Positions 17,582 through 25,215 of a DNA stretch of 64,000 nt are shown piece by piece. A model generated the notes under the pieces. It did not search any database, was not told the DNA's origin, and saw nothing but the letters and a program-made list of their open reading frames with translations. Where the stretch lies: contig CAWBIM010000002.1 in assembly GCA_963788935.1 (NCBI GenBank), positions 248,001 to 312,000 of the forward strand, written 5' to 3'. A program made the translations under genes and the position numbers. The stretch comes from JAOPZW01 sp963788935. Its GTDB lineage: Bacteria > Actinomycetota > Thermoleophilia > Solirubrobacterales > Solirubrobacteraceae. Position 1 is the first letter of the stretch. Each line of letters starts with the position of its first letter.

Positions 17582-18542
17582 TCAGGCGGCGAAGCGGTTG
17601 CGGTAGGCGGACGGCGACACGCCGAGCCGGCGCGCGAACGCGCGGCGCAGCGTCTCCACGGTCCCGAACCCGCAGCGGCGGGCGACGGCGTCGATCGGCG
17701 TCGCCCCGGCCTCGAGCGCGAGCCGGGCGCGCTCGACGCGCAGCGCCTCGACGTGGGCGGCGGGCGTCATCCCGGTCTCGGCCTTGAAGGCGCGGGCGAA
17801 GTGGCGCTCGCTCATGCACGCGCGGGCGGCGAGCGCGGGGACGGAGAGGTCGGCGTCGAGGTGGTCGGCCATCCACGCCTGCAGGTCGCGCAGCGGCGCG
17901 CGGTCGGCGGCCTGCGCGGCGAGCTGGGCGCTGAACTGGGCCTGGCCGCCGGGGCGCTTGACGAAGACGACGAGCCACCGGGCGACGTCCAGCGCCACGC
18001 GCGGGCCGAGGTCCTCCTCGACGAGGGCGAGCGCGAGGTCCATGCCCGCGGTGACGCCCGCCGACGTGCGCAGCGCGCCGTCGACGACGAAGATCGGGTC
18101 GCGCTCGACGGTGACCGCCGGGTGGCGGCGCTGCAGCTCGTCGCACCAGCCCCAGTGCGTCGTCGCACGGCGACCGTCGAGCAGCCCGGCCGCCGCGAGG
18201 ACGAACGCGCCGGTGCAGACCGACGCCACGCGCCGCGAGCGCTCCGCGAGGTCGCGCACGGTCGCGACGACGTCCGGGCGGCGCGTGCCGGGCGCCCGCG
18301 CCGCCCGCGACGAGCAGCGTGTCGACCGGGCCGCGGACGTCCTCGAGCGCTCCGGCCGGGACGATCCCGTAGCCCGCGCCGGTCGCGATCGGCGCGCCGC
18401 CGGGGCCGACGACCTCGATCGCGTACGCGGGCGCGTCGCCGCCGGTGCGCTCGGTGGCGGCGGCGAAGACGTCGGCCGGGCCGGTGACGTCGAGCGCCTG
18501 GACGTCCGGGAGGGCCACGACGACGACGCGACGGGTCGGCAT
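17582..18542 (-). pseudogene. GlxA-type regulator (DJ-1 domain plus AraC HTH), reading frame broken once
   Basis: The N-terminus from ATG 18542 (RRVVVVALPDVQALDVTGPADVFAAA, in parts) is a DJ-1 domain up to TLLVAGGAGA; the reading then jumps frame near 18290 to RRPDVVATVRDLAERSRRVASVCTGAF and runs to the stop at 17582. The C-terminal part has two AraC helix-turn-helix motifs (ARACMSERHFARAFKAETGM and CGFGTVETLRRAFARRLGVSP). Total length (961 nt) is one base off a multiple of three. With one base corrected it would be a normal ~320-residue regulator, so sequencing error is as likely as a true mutation. It probably regulates the adjacent DJ-1 gene. Confidence 0.85.
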
Positions 18543-18630
18543 GGCCGCAGGATCGCGCGTCGCGGGCGTGGCAGCAAGGACGGGTTGCGGACAGATCCTG
18601 CCATCGGCGGCGGCGCGCGCCGCCGGCGGT

Positions 18631-19227
18631 TCAGAGGCGGTGCGTCGCCCGGCTGGCGATGAGGAACGCCGCCAGCCGCCCGCGCTCGCCCGCCGTGATG
18701 TCGGAGAACGCGAGACCGGCCACGCCGCTGGCGACGCGCAGCACGCGCGCGGTGCCGCGGATCGGCTCCGCCTCGGGCAGCTCGAGCGCGACCTCGAGGG
18801 TCGCGTCCGGCTCGGGCGTCCAGTCCGCGAGGCGGACGCCGAGGCCGCCGAGGCTGACGTCGGTCGTCAGCAGCCGCCGCGTCTCGCCCCCGGCGCCCGG
18901 GCCGCTGAGCTCGACCGCGAGCTCGACCCCGGCACGGGCCGTCTGGCGGCGGGCGGGGAGCCCGGTCACCGCACCCGCGACGAAGCGCAGGCGGCCGGGG
19001 TCGGCGGCGCGGTGCACCGCCCCGGTGACCCGGCGGCTCTCGGCGGCGCCGCCCTCGGCGAACACGAGCGCCGCCGCGCGGCCGAGGCTCGGGATGTAGG
19101 CGGCGTCGGCCGCCTCGACCGGGGTCAGCGTCGCCTCCTCGTCGCCCTGGACGGCGGCGACGACGCAGTCGATCGCCTCCTCCTCGAGGTCGAGCACGAC
19201 GGGCTGGGACGGCGTGAGACGGCGCAT
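18631..19227 (-). CDS. PilZ domain protein (predicted c-di-GMP effector)
   Basis: 198 residues from ATG 19227. The N-terminal half resembles YcgR-like domains (VVLDLEEEAIDCVVAAVQGDEEATL). The C-terminal half carries PilZ c-di-GMP-binding motifs: RxxxR in ARRQTARAGVELAV and TDVSLGGLGVRL (D-x-S-x-G-G type), then IRGTARVLRVASGVAGLAF. PilZ proteins bind c-di-GMP and alter motility, polysaccharide or transcription. The GGDEF/EAL protein at 11101 is a plausible partner in the same region. No operon partner is evident. Confidence 0.85.
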   Translation of the reverse strand: MRRLTPSQPVVLDLEEEAIDCVVAAVQGDEEATLTPVEAADAAYIPSLGRAAALVFAEGGAAESRRVTGAVHRAADPGRLRFVAGAVTGLPARRQTARAGVELAVELSGPGAGGETRRLLTTDVSLGGLGVRLADWTPEPDATLEVALELPEAEPIRGTARVLRVASGVAGLAFSDITAGERGRLAAFLIASRATHRL

Positions 19228-19270
19228 GGTTGGCGCGCGAAGCCTCGCACGCGCTCGGGTCGGACGGCGG

Positions 19271-20392
19271 TCAGGCCTTCGCGTCGCCCCCGCCGTCGTC
19301 CTGGGCGATGCGGGCGGGGCGTACCCAGATGTCGCGCTCGTGCATCTTCTCGACCTGCGGCCGGTTGACCTCGCGCGCATAGCTCTCGTGGTCGTAGGGC
19401 GGCCGGTCGGCGTAGAGGTTGGCCGGGTAGATCGGCTCCTCGTAGACCATCTGGTACAGCTCGGTGCGCAGGTCCTTCATCCAGTTCGTCCACTGGCTGC
19501 GCGCGCGGTGCAGGCGCATCGCCTCGATGTCGATCACGCCCGCGACGTAGCTCGACCCGCCGCCGTACTCGTGCCGGCCGACGATCCGGCCGCGGTAGTC
19601 GAAGATGAAGCTCCGCCCGCCGAAGGTGTCGACCGGCCACTCGCTCTCGGGCCGCAGGAAGTACGTCCCGGTGTTCGGCGCGACGACGTAGAGGTTGTTG
19701 TCGAGCGCCCGGGCCTGGCTCTGGATCTCGAAGAACTCGTTGCCCGTCGCCGGGTGCGGATAGCTCGGGCGGTAGATGACCTCGGCGCCGTTCATCGCCA
19801 GCGCTCGCGCGTTCTCGGGATAGGAGCCCTCGTTGGCCATCATCACGGCGAGCCGGCCGATCGGCGTGTCGACCACCGGGAAGAAGGACTGCAGGCTGCG
19901 CCCGTGCAGCTCGATCCAGCGGTCGAGGACGTCGTGCGGGCAGACCGAGTGCTCGACCGGGAACAGCGGCGAGGACTTGTAGTGCTTGAGGATGACCTCG
20001 CCCTGCGGATCGAGGATGAAGCCGATGTTGAAGAACACGCCCGGGAAGTCCGGGTCCTTCGCCTTGGCCTGCGCGACGAGGTAGACCCCGAACTCGCGCG
20101 CGATCTCGCCGAGCATGTCGGTCTCGGGGCCCGGGATGTCGATCGCCGAGTCGGCGGCGAACTCCGCGTGGGGCGTGTCGAAGACCTCGTCCGTGAAGCC
20201 CTGCAGCGCCCCCTCGGGGATCGCGACGTAGCGCACCGGATAGTCCAGGCTCGACAGCCACGCCGCCGCCTTCATGACGCCGTGGATGTGCTCGATGTTG
20301 CGCGTGATGTCGGCGCGCGTGCGCGCGCCCCACACGGTCGTGACCAGTCCGACCGCCATGTACGGCTCGATGATCGCCATGTCGGCGAGCAT
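19271..20392 (-). CDS. Nitrilase-superfamily protein lacking the catalytic cysteine
   Basis: 373 residues. The C-N hydrolase fold is recognisable: catalytic Glu position YVAIPEGALQG (about 60), Lys position LKHYKSSPLF (about 139), and the third motif RLAVMMANEGSYPENARAL. In active nitrilases/amidases that motif is of the form C-x-D/E-x-x-F/Y-P-E; aligning it places Ala about 186 where the nucleophile Cys should be. Either the protein is a non-catalytic homologue or it uses other chemistry. An ATG at 20380 is an alternative start. The copper-protein operon is divergent from it. No frame problem is seen. Confidence 0.85.
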   Translation of the reverse strand: MLADMAIIEPYMAVGLVTTVWGARTRADITRNIEHIHGVMKAAAWLSSLDYPVRYVAIPEGALQGFTDEVFDTPHAEFAADSAIDIPGPETDMLGEIAREFGVYLVAQAKAKDPDFPGVFFNIGFILDPQGEVILKHYKSSPLFPVEHSVCPHDVLDRWIELHGRSLQSFFPVVDTPIGRLAVMMANEGSYPENARALAMNGAEVIYRPSYPHPATGNEFFEIQSQARALDNNLYVVAPNTGTYFLRPESEWPVDTFGGRSFIFDYRGRIVGRHEYGGGSSYVAGVIDIEAMRLHRARSQWTNWMKDLRTELYQMVYEEPIYPANLYADRPPYDHESYAREVNRPQVEKMHERDIWVRPARIAQDDGGGDAKA

Positions 20393-20423
20393 CCCCGCGC
20401 GCGCGACGGCCTGTCAAGCGGAG

Positions 20424-20445
20424 TGTCCGGACCTTCCGGAATCCG
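20424..20445. repeat. Three TCCGGA boxes upstream of the copper operon
   Basis: TCCGGA occurs at 20424, 20433 and 20440 in the 194-bp gap between the nitrilase-like gene and the copper operon. The second lies within the palindrome TTCCGGAA. It may be an operator for either divergent unit; no regulator is adjacent. Confidence 0.5.
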
Positions 20446-20503
20446 GAGTATCTGTTACGAACGGGGGCCGACGAGCGCAGAGCCGTCAAGCGACGATTCG
20501 CAC

Positions 20504-20534
20504 TTGACTCGCGACCACCCCGTCTGGTTAGCGT
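20504..20534 (+). promoter_or_regulatory. Possible sigma-70-type promoter of the copper operon
   Basis: TTGACT (20504) and TTAGCG (20528) are spaced 18 bp, about 50 bp before the AGGAGG ribosome site and ATG 20587. The -35 box is good, the -10 box weak. Confidence 0.4.
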
Positions 20535-20586
20535 AAGCAACCTCGGCGTGGGGTCCGGGGGCCACAATCGATAGGAGGGCTCAGAC

Positions 20587-21668
20587 ATGAGCCGATGCCT
20601 CAGGGGGGTTCCGGGCCTGGCGCTGGTCGCCGCGCTCGTGCTTCCCTGCGCCGCCCAGGCGGCCCAGAAGGACGTCAGCCTCGGACCGCCGGTCAGCGCT
20701 CAGAAGGCGCTGCAGTCGACGGGGAGCGACGTCAACGACTTCTTCCCGCACGAGGTGCGGATCCACGTCGGGGACAAGGTCCGGTTCGTTCCGAACGGCT
20801 TCCACACCGTCGACCTGCCCGGCCGGCGCTCTCGGAAGCTGCCGCTCATCACGCCGGCTGTGCAGACGGATCGCCGGCAGCGTGGACGCGGCGGGAGCGC
20901 CGTTCTGGTTCAACGGCCAGGCGGCCGTCGGCTTCAACCGCCTGCTGCTGACGTCCGCGTTCGGCAAGAGCCGCAACTACGACGGCTCGAAGGCGGTCCT
21001 CAGTGGGCTGCCGCTCGCGCAGCGGCCGAAGCCGATGACGGTCAAGTTCAACAAGACGGGGACCTTCCGCTACTTCTGCGACGTCCATCCCGGCATGACC
21101 GGGATCGTCCGCGTCGTCTCGTCGCAGTCGAGCGTCCCTTCGGCGGCCCAGGACCAGCGCACGGTGCGCCGCCAGGCCGCGTCGACGCTCGCGACCGCGA
21201 AGACGCTCGCCAAGACGCCGGCGCCGGCCAACAACACGGTCGACGTCGGTGAGCAGGGCAAGGGCAACGTCAGCTTCTTCGGCTTCGTCCCGAGCGCGTT
21301 GACCGTGCCGACAGGGACCGTCGTCACGTTCCGGATGAACGCGTCGACCGAGATCCACACGGCGACGATCGGCCCGGGCAATCCGGAGAACGAGCCCGCA
21401 GTCCTACCTCGGGCAGATCGAGGCGGGCCTCCAGGGGCCGGTGCTCGACCCGCGCGGCGTGTTCCCGAGCGACCCGCCGCGGCGCCGCTCGCCGCGCTGA
21501 CGCCGGCGTTCCACGGCAACGGGTTCTGGAACAGCGGCGCGCTCGACAAGGACTCGACAACGACGAACCGTGCCGCCTCGGAACGCCGTCCAGTTCGCGG
21601 CCCCGGGGGTCTACCAGGTCTACTGCATGATCCACCCGTTCATGCACGGGACCATCACCGTCCAGTGA
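20587..21668 (+). pseudogene. Secreted two-domain cupredoxin, multiple frameshifts
   Basis: AGGAGG precedes ATG 20587 and a classic signal peptide (GLALVAALVLPCAAQAAQ). Cupredoxin domain 1 has HTVDLPG and the blue-copper motif FRYFCDVHPGMTG; domain 2 has IHTATIGPG and YQVYCMIHPFMHG. The pieces lie in changing frames, with single-base shifts near 20868, 21398, 21480 and 21575. Codon use and motifs are intact in every segment, so the corrected protein would be about 360 residues and exported. It probably carries electrons or copper for the next gene, with which it overlaps (stop 21666-21668, GTG 21665). Confidence 0.8.
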
Positions 21669-22597
21669 GGCTGGCGGTCGCGCTCGCGGCCCTTCTGGTC
21701 GACGGGCGTCGCGGCACTGGCCGCGGCGCCGTCCGCCGGCGCCGCGACCCGGGAGTTCTGGGTCGCCGCCGTGCCGGTGACGTGGAACATGATCCCGAAC
21801 GGGTTCGACGACATCACCGGGCGCGCGCTACGCCCCGGCCCAGACCGTCATGCCGACGGTCGTGTACCGCCGCTTCTCGCCGCACTGGCGCCGCCGCTGC
21901 CGAACACGCCAGAGCCGGCAACCAGAACCTCATTCCGGGGCCGCTGTTGCGCGCCCGCGTCGGCGACCGCATCGTCGTGCACTTCAAGAACCTCGACTTC
22001 GTGACGCGCGCACTCGCACTCGATGCACTTCCACGGCGTGCGCTACAAGCCGACTCGGACGGCGCCTACGTCCCCGGCGTGTCGGGCCGCGACGGCGACG
22101 TCATGCCGGGGCATGAGCTGGACGTACCGGCTCACCGCGCTGCCGACCTCCGTCGGCGCCTGGCCGTACCACGACCACTCGCGCTCGATGGACGACTCGA
22201 TCGCGGGCGGGATGTACGGGATGCTCTCGATCTTCGGGCGCCACGAGGCAGGTCCCCGACCGCGAGTTCGTCGTCGTGTTCGCGGCGATGGGCGCCGTTC
22301 CAGTCGATCGACGGCCGCGCCTTCGTCGGCAACACGCCGGTCTTCCGCTCGAAGGTCGGCGACCTCGTCCAGTGGGACGTGATGGCGATGGGCTCCGAGC
22401 ACCACAGCTTCCACGTCCACGGCCACCGCTGGATCACGCCGGGCGGGATCCCGCGCGACACGTGACCGTCGGGCCGGCCGAGTCGTTCCGCGTGCGCTGG
22501 CGCGAGCGCGACCCCGGCCGCTGGCTGTACCACTGCCACGTCGAGGACCACATGGCCGCGGGCATGATCGGGATCTACACGGTGAAGCGCGGCGATG
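21665..22597 (+). pseudogene. Two-domain multicopper oxidase, multiple frameshifts
   Basis: GTG 21665 overlaps the previous stop and opens a signal peptide (RLAVALAALLV). Assembled across frames the four copper motifs appear in order: HSMHFHGVRY, WPYHDHS, HHSFHVHGHRW and LYHCHVEDHMAAGM. That is a complete type 1/2/3 copper set in about 310 residues, so this is a compact two-domain enzyme, not a three-domain laccase. Shifts are near 21701, 21820, 21890, 22007, 22050, 22113, 22251, 22294 and 22461, mostly one extra base. Likely role: secreted oxidase of phenols, metals or nitrite-like substrates, fed by the flanking cupredoxins. Confidence 0.8.
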
Positions 22598-23483
22598 AGG
22601 CGGGTCGGCCCTGCCGTCGCGGCCTCCGTCGTCGCGCTCGCGCCTGGCCGCCGGCGCCCGCGGCTCCGCAGCACGGCGCCGACCCCGGCGGCCGGCAGGC
22701 CGACGCGGCGAGCCTGGCGTTCAACAGCCGTCAGCCCGCGAGCACCTCGACGTGCTCGTCGGCGACACGGTGAAGTGGACGAACGACAGCGTCCGCACGC
22801 ACACCGTCACGGCCGACGACGGCAGCTTCGACTCCGGCCGCTTCGGGGTCGCGCAGGACGTACACGCGCATGTTCGACGCGACCGGCGACTGCGGCGTAC
22901 CACTGCGTCTCCATCCGTGCATCCGCGGCGACGTCGCGCGTCGACCGGCTGCTGCTCTCGGCGCCCGCGACGCCCGCGACCTCGAACCGCGCCTTCCCGC
23001 TCGACGGGCCGCGCGGCCCTCGACGGCGGCGGCCCGGTGACGATCGAGGCCGACCGCGGCGCGGGCTTCGCGCCCGTGGCCACGGCGACGCCCGCCGCCG
23101 ACGGCAGCGTTCGTCGCGTCCGTCCTGCCCGACCGCGAGCGCGACCTACCGCGCCGTCGCCGGCGGCGAGGCGAGCCCGCCGGTGACCCTGCTCGTCCTC
23201 GACCGCCGCGATCTCGCTGCAGGTGCGGCGCGGGCGGTCGGGCGTGCTGCTGCGCACGAACGTCGCGCCGGCGTCGGCCGGCGGCCACGTCGTCCTGCAG
23301 CTCTTCCTCCACGACCACTTCGGCTGGTGGCCGGTCCAGCGCACGCGCCTCGACCGCGCGTCGGCCGCCCGCTTCGCCCTGCGCACCCGCCGCCGGGTCG
23401 CCGCGCGGGTGCTGCTCACGCTGCCCGACGGGGCGACGCCGCTGGCGGTCAGCCGGACGGTGCGCGTCGGGCCGACGCGCTGA
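22595..23483 (+). pseudogene. Secreted cupredoxin-like protein, multiple frameshifts
   Basis: ATG 22595 sits in an ATGA junction with the oxidase end. A signal-like start (RRVGPAVAASVVALA) is followed, after a shift near 22640, by a plastocyanin-like domain: DVLVGDTVKWTNDSVRTHTVTADDGSF, in parts, and a degraded YHC-x2-H segment near 22900. A second, beta-rich domain runs to the stop (VLLRTNVAPASAGGHVVLQLF, LPDGATPLAVSRTVRV). At least five single-base shifts occur. The last 34 bases overlap the convergent UBP zinc-finger gene. The corrected product would be about 295 residues. Confidence 0.7.
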
Positions 23484-23793
23484 CATCGAGCGGCGACTTC
23501 GGGATCTGCGTCGTGCCCTTGACCTCGGGGATGCGCATCGCGACCTCGTCCACGTAGCACCACGACCAGTCCTCGCCCGGCTCGAGCGAGCGGATGATCG
23601 GGTGCTCGGAGCCCTGGGCGTGGGCGGTCGCGTGCTTGTTGGGCGAGTCGTCGCAGCAGCCGACGTGGCCGCACTCCAGGCAGATCCGCAGGTGCAGCCA
23701 GCGGCCGCCGGAGGCGAGGCAGTCCTCGCAGCCCTCGACGGCGTCGGGGAGCTCGAGGACCGTGACGTGGTCGAGGTGGGTGCAGGTGGGCAT
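23449..23793 (-). CDS. UBP-type zinc finger protein
   Basis: 114 residues. Cys/His ligands follow the ZnF-UBP pattern: CTHLDHV, GCEDCLASGGRWLHLRICLECGHVGCCD in parts, NKHATAHAQGSEHPI. In bacteria such domains occur alone next to redox signalling genes. It is 21 bp downstream of the histidine kinase gene on the same strand and likely co-transcribed with it and the reductase fusion. It may be a zinc- or redox-dependent adaptor; ubiquitin binding is not expected here. Confidence 0.88.
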   Translation of the reverse strand: MPTCTHLDHVTVLELPDAVEGCEDCLASGGRWLHLRICLECGHVGCCDDSPNKHATAHAQGSEHPIIRSLEPGEDWSWCYVDEVAMRIPEVKGTTQIPKSPLDVSASARRAPSG

Positions 23794-23814
23794 GGGTTCG
23801 GCGCGGCCTCTCGA

Positions 23815-25215
23815 TCAGGGTTGGGTGAAGGGCAGGGAGACGTGGAAGGTCGTGCGGCCCGGCACGGAGTCGAACGTCAGCGAGCCGGCGTGGCGGTCGA
23901 CGACGATCCGCCGCGCGGTCGCCAGGCCGAGGCCGGTGCCGTGCCCGGCCTCCTTGGTCGTGAAGAACTGCTCGAAGATGTGCTTCTGGTCGGCGTCCGG
24001 GATCCCCGGACCGTCGTCGGAGATGTCGACGATCGCGCAGTCGCCCTTGCGCCGCGTCGTGATCGTGATCGTCCCGCGCTCGCCGAGCGCCTGGATCGCG
24101 TTGTGGACGAGGTTCGTCCAGACCTGGTTGAGCTCGGAGCCGCGGACGGTGAGCTTCGGCAGGCTGCGGTCGTAGTCGCGCACGACCTCGATCGAGGTGT
24201 TCTTGATCTTGTGCTTGAGGATGCGCAGGGTCGTGTCGATCCCCTCGTGCAGGTCGACCTCGACGAGCTCGCCGCGGTCCATGTAGGCGTAGGTCTTCAC
24301 CGCCTTGACGAGGTCGGACATCTGCGCCGTCGACTCCTGGAGCTCGGTCGCGAGGCCGCGGGCGGTGAGCGTCGAGGCCACCCAGGCCAGCGCGGCGTCG
24401 GTCGCCGGACCCGCGAGCGCGTGGACGCGGTCGAGCCACTGCTGGTCGACCCCGGCGGCGGCGAGCGGCTCGGCCAGACGCCAGGGCTCGGCCACGCCGA
24501 GGTCCTCGAGGCGGTCGGTGATCTCGTCCTCGGCGTCGGCGGCGTCGAGCGCGCTGACCGCCTCGCGCGCGGCGGCCTGCGCGACGGCCTGCTCGTGCAG
24601 CGCGACGAGCTCCGCCGCCTGGGAGCGCTCGACCCCGGACTCGACGAAGCGCGCGATCGTCCCGCTGACGACCTCGAGCGCCTCGACCATCTGCGCCGCC
24701 GCGCGCTGGGCGGCGGCGGCGGGGTTGTTGAGCTCGTGGGCGAGGCCGGCCGAGAGCTGGCCGAGCGCCGCGAGCCGCTCGCGGTTCTGCTCGATCGCGG
24801 TGATGCGGCTCATCACCGGCGCGATCTGGCGCATGACGCGGTCGTGCACGCTCGGATGGGCGAAGGCGAGACGGCGGAAGTCCTCGGGCTCGATGCGCGC
24901 GAGCTCGCAGTCCTCCTCGGCCCGCATCCGGACGCCGAGCCCGCCGCCCGTGAGCACGCCGATCGCGCCCATCCACGTCGGCGGGTGGTGCAGGCCGGCG
25001 GGCTCGAGCCGGCCGTCCTCCACGATGAGCGCCTGGGCGAGGCCCGAGAACAGCAGCAGCACGCCCTTCGGGGTCACGCCTTTCTCGGCGATGATCTCGC
25101 CCGCCGCGACCGAGAACGGCTCGGCCACCGCCGCCCACTCGGCGAGGGCGTCGTCGTCGAGGTCCTCGAAGAGGTCGATCGCGCGCAGGTCCGCCGGGGT
25201 CGTCGTGTGGGTCAT
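23815..25215 (-). CDS. Histidine kinase with N-terminal cNMP-binding-like domain
   Basis: 466 residues, no membrane helix. Residues about 15-130 form a CRP-like cyclic-nucleotide-binding fold (LFEDLDDDALAEWAAVAEPFSVAAGE in parts). The H-box ALGQLSAGLAHELNNPAAA places the phospho-His near 160. The ATPase domain shows N box LNQVWTNLVHNAIQAL, G1 DDGPGIPDAD, F EQFFTTKEAG and G2 GTGLGLATARRI. It is ATGA-overlapped with the upstream response-regulator/reductase fusion, so a dedicated cytoplasmic two-component pair is likely. Confidence 0.92.
   Translation of the reverse strand: MTHTTTPADLRAIDLFEDLDDDALAEWAAVAEPFSVAAGEIIAEKGVTPKGVLLLFSGLAQALIVEDGRLEPAGLHHPPTWMGAIGVLTGGGLGVRMRAEEDCELARIEPEDFRRLAFAHPSVHDRVMRQIAPVMSRITAIEQNRERLAALGQLSAGLAHELNNPAAAAQRAAAQMVEALEVVSGTIARFVESGVERSQAAELVALHEQAVAQAAAREAVSALDAADAEDEITDRLEDLGVAEPWRLAEPLAAAGVDQQWLDRVHALAGPATDAALAWVASTLTARGLATELQESTAQMSDLVKAVKTYAYMDRGELVEVDLHEGIDTTLRILKHKIKNTSIEVVRDYDRSLPKLTVRGSELNQVWTNLVHNAIQALGERGTITITTRRKGDCAIVDISDDGPGIPDADQKHIFEQFFTTKEAGHGTGLGLATARRIVVDRHAGSLTFDSVPGRTTFHVSLPFTQP

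Noticed and set aside
20587..22597. Programmed ribosomal frameshifting in the copper operon
   Set aside because: There are too many shift sites, of both signs, with no slippery heptamers or common context; error or decay explains it better.
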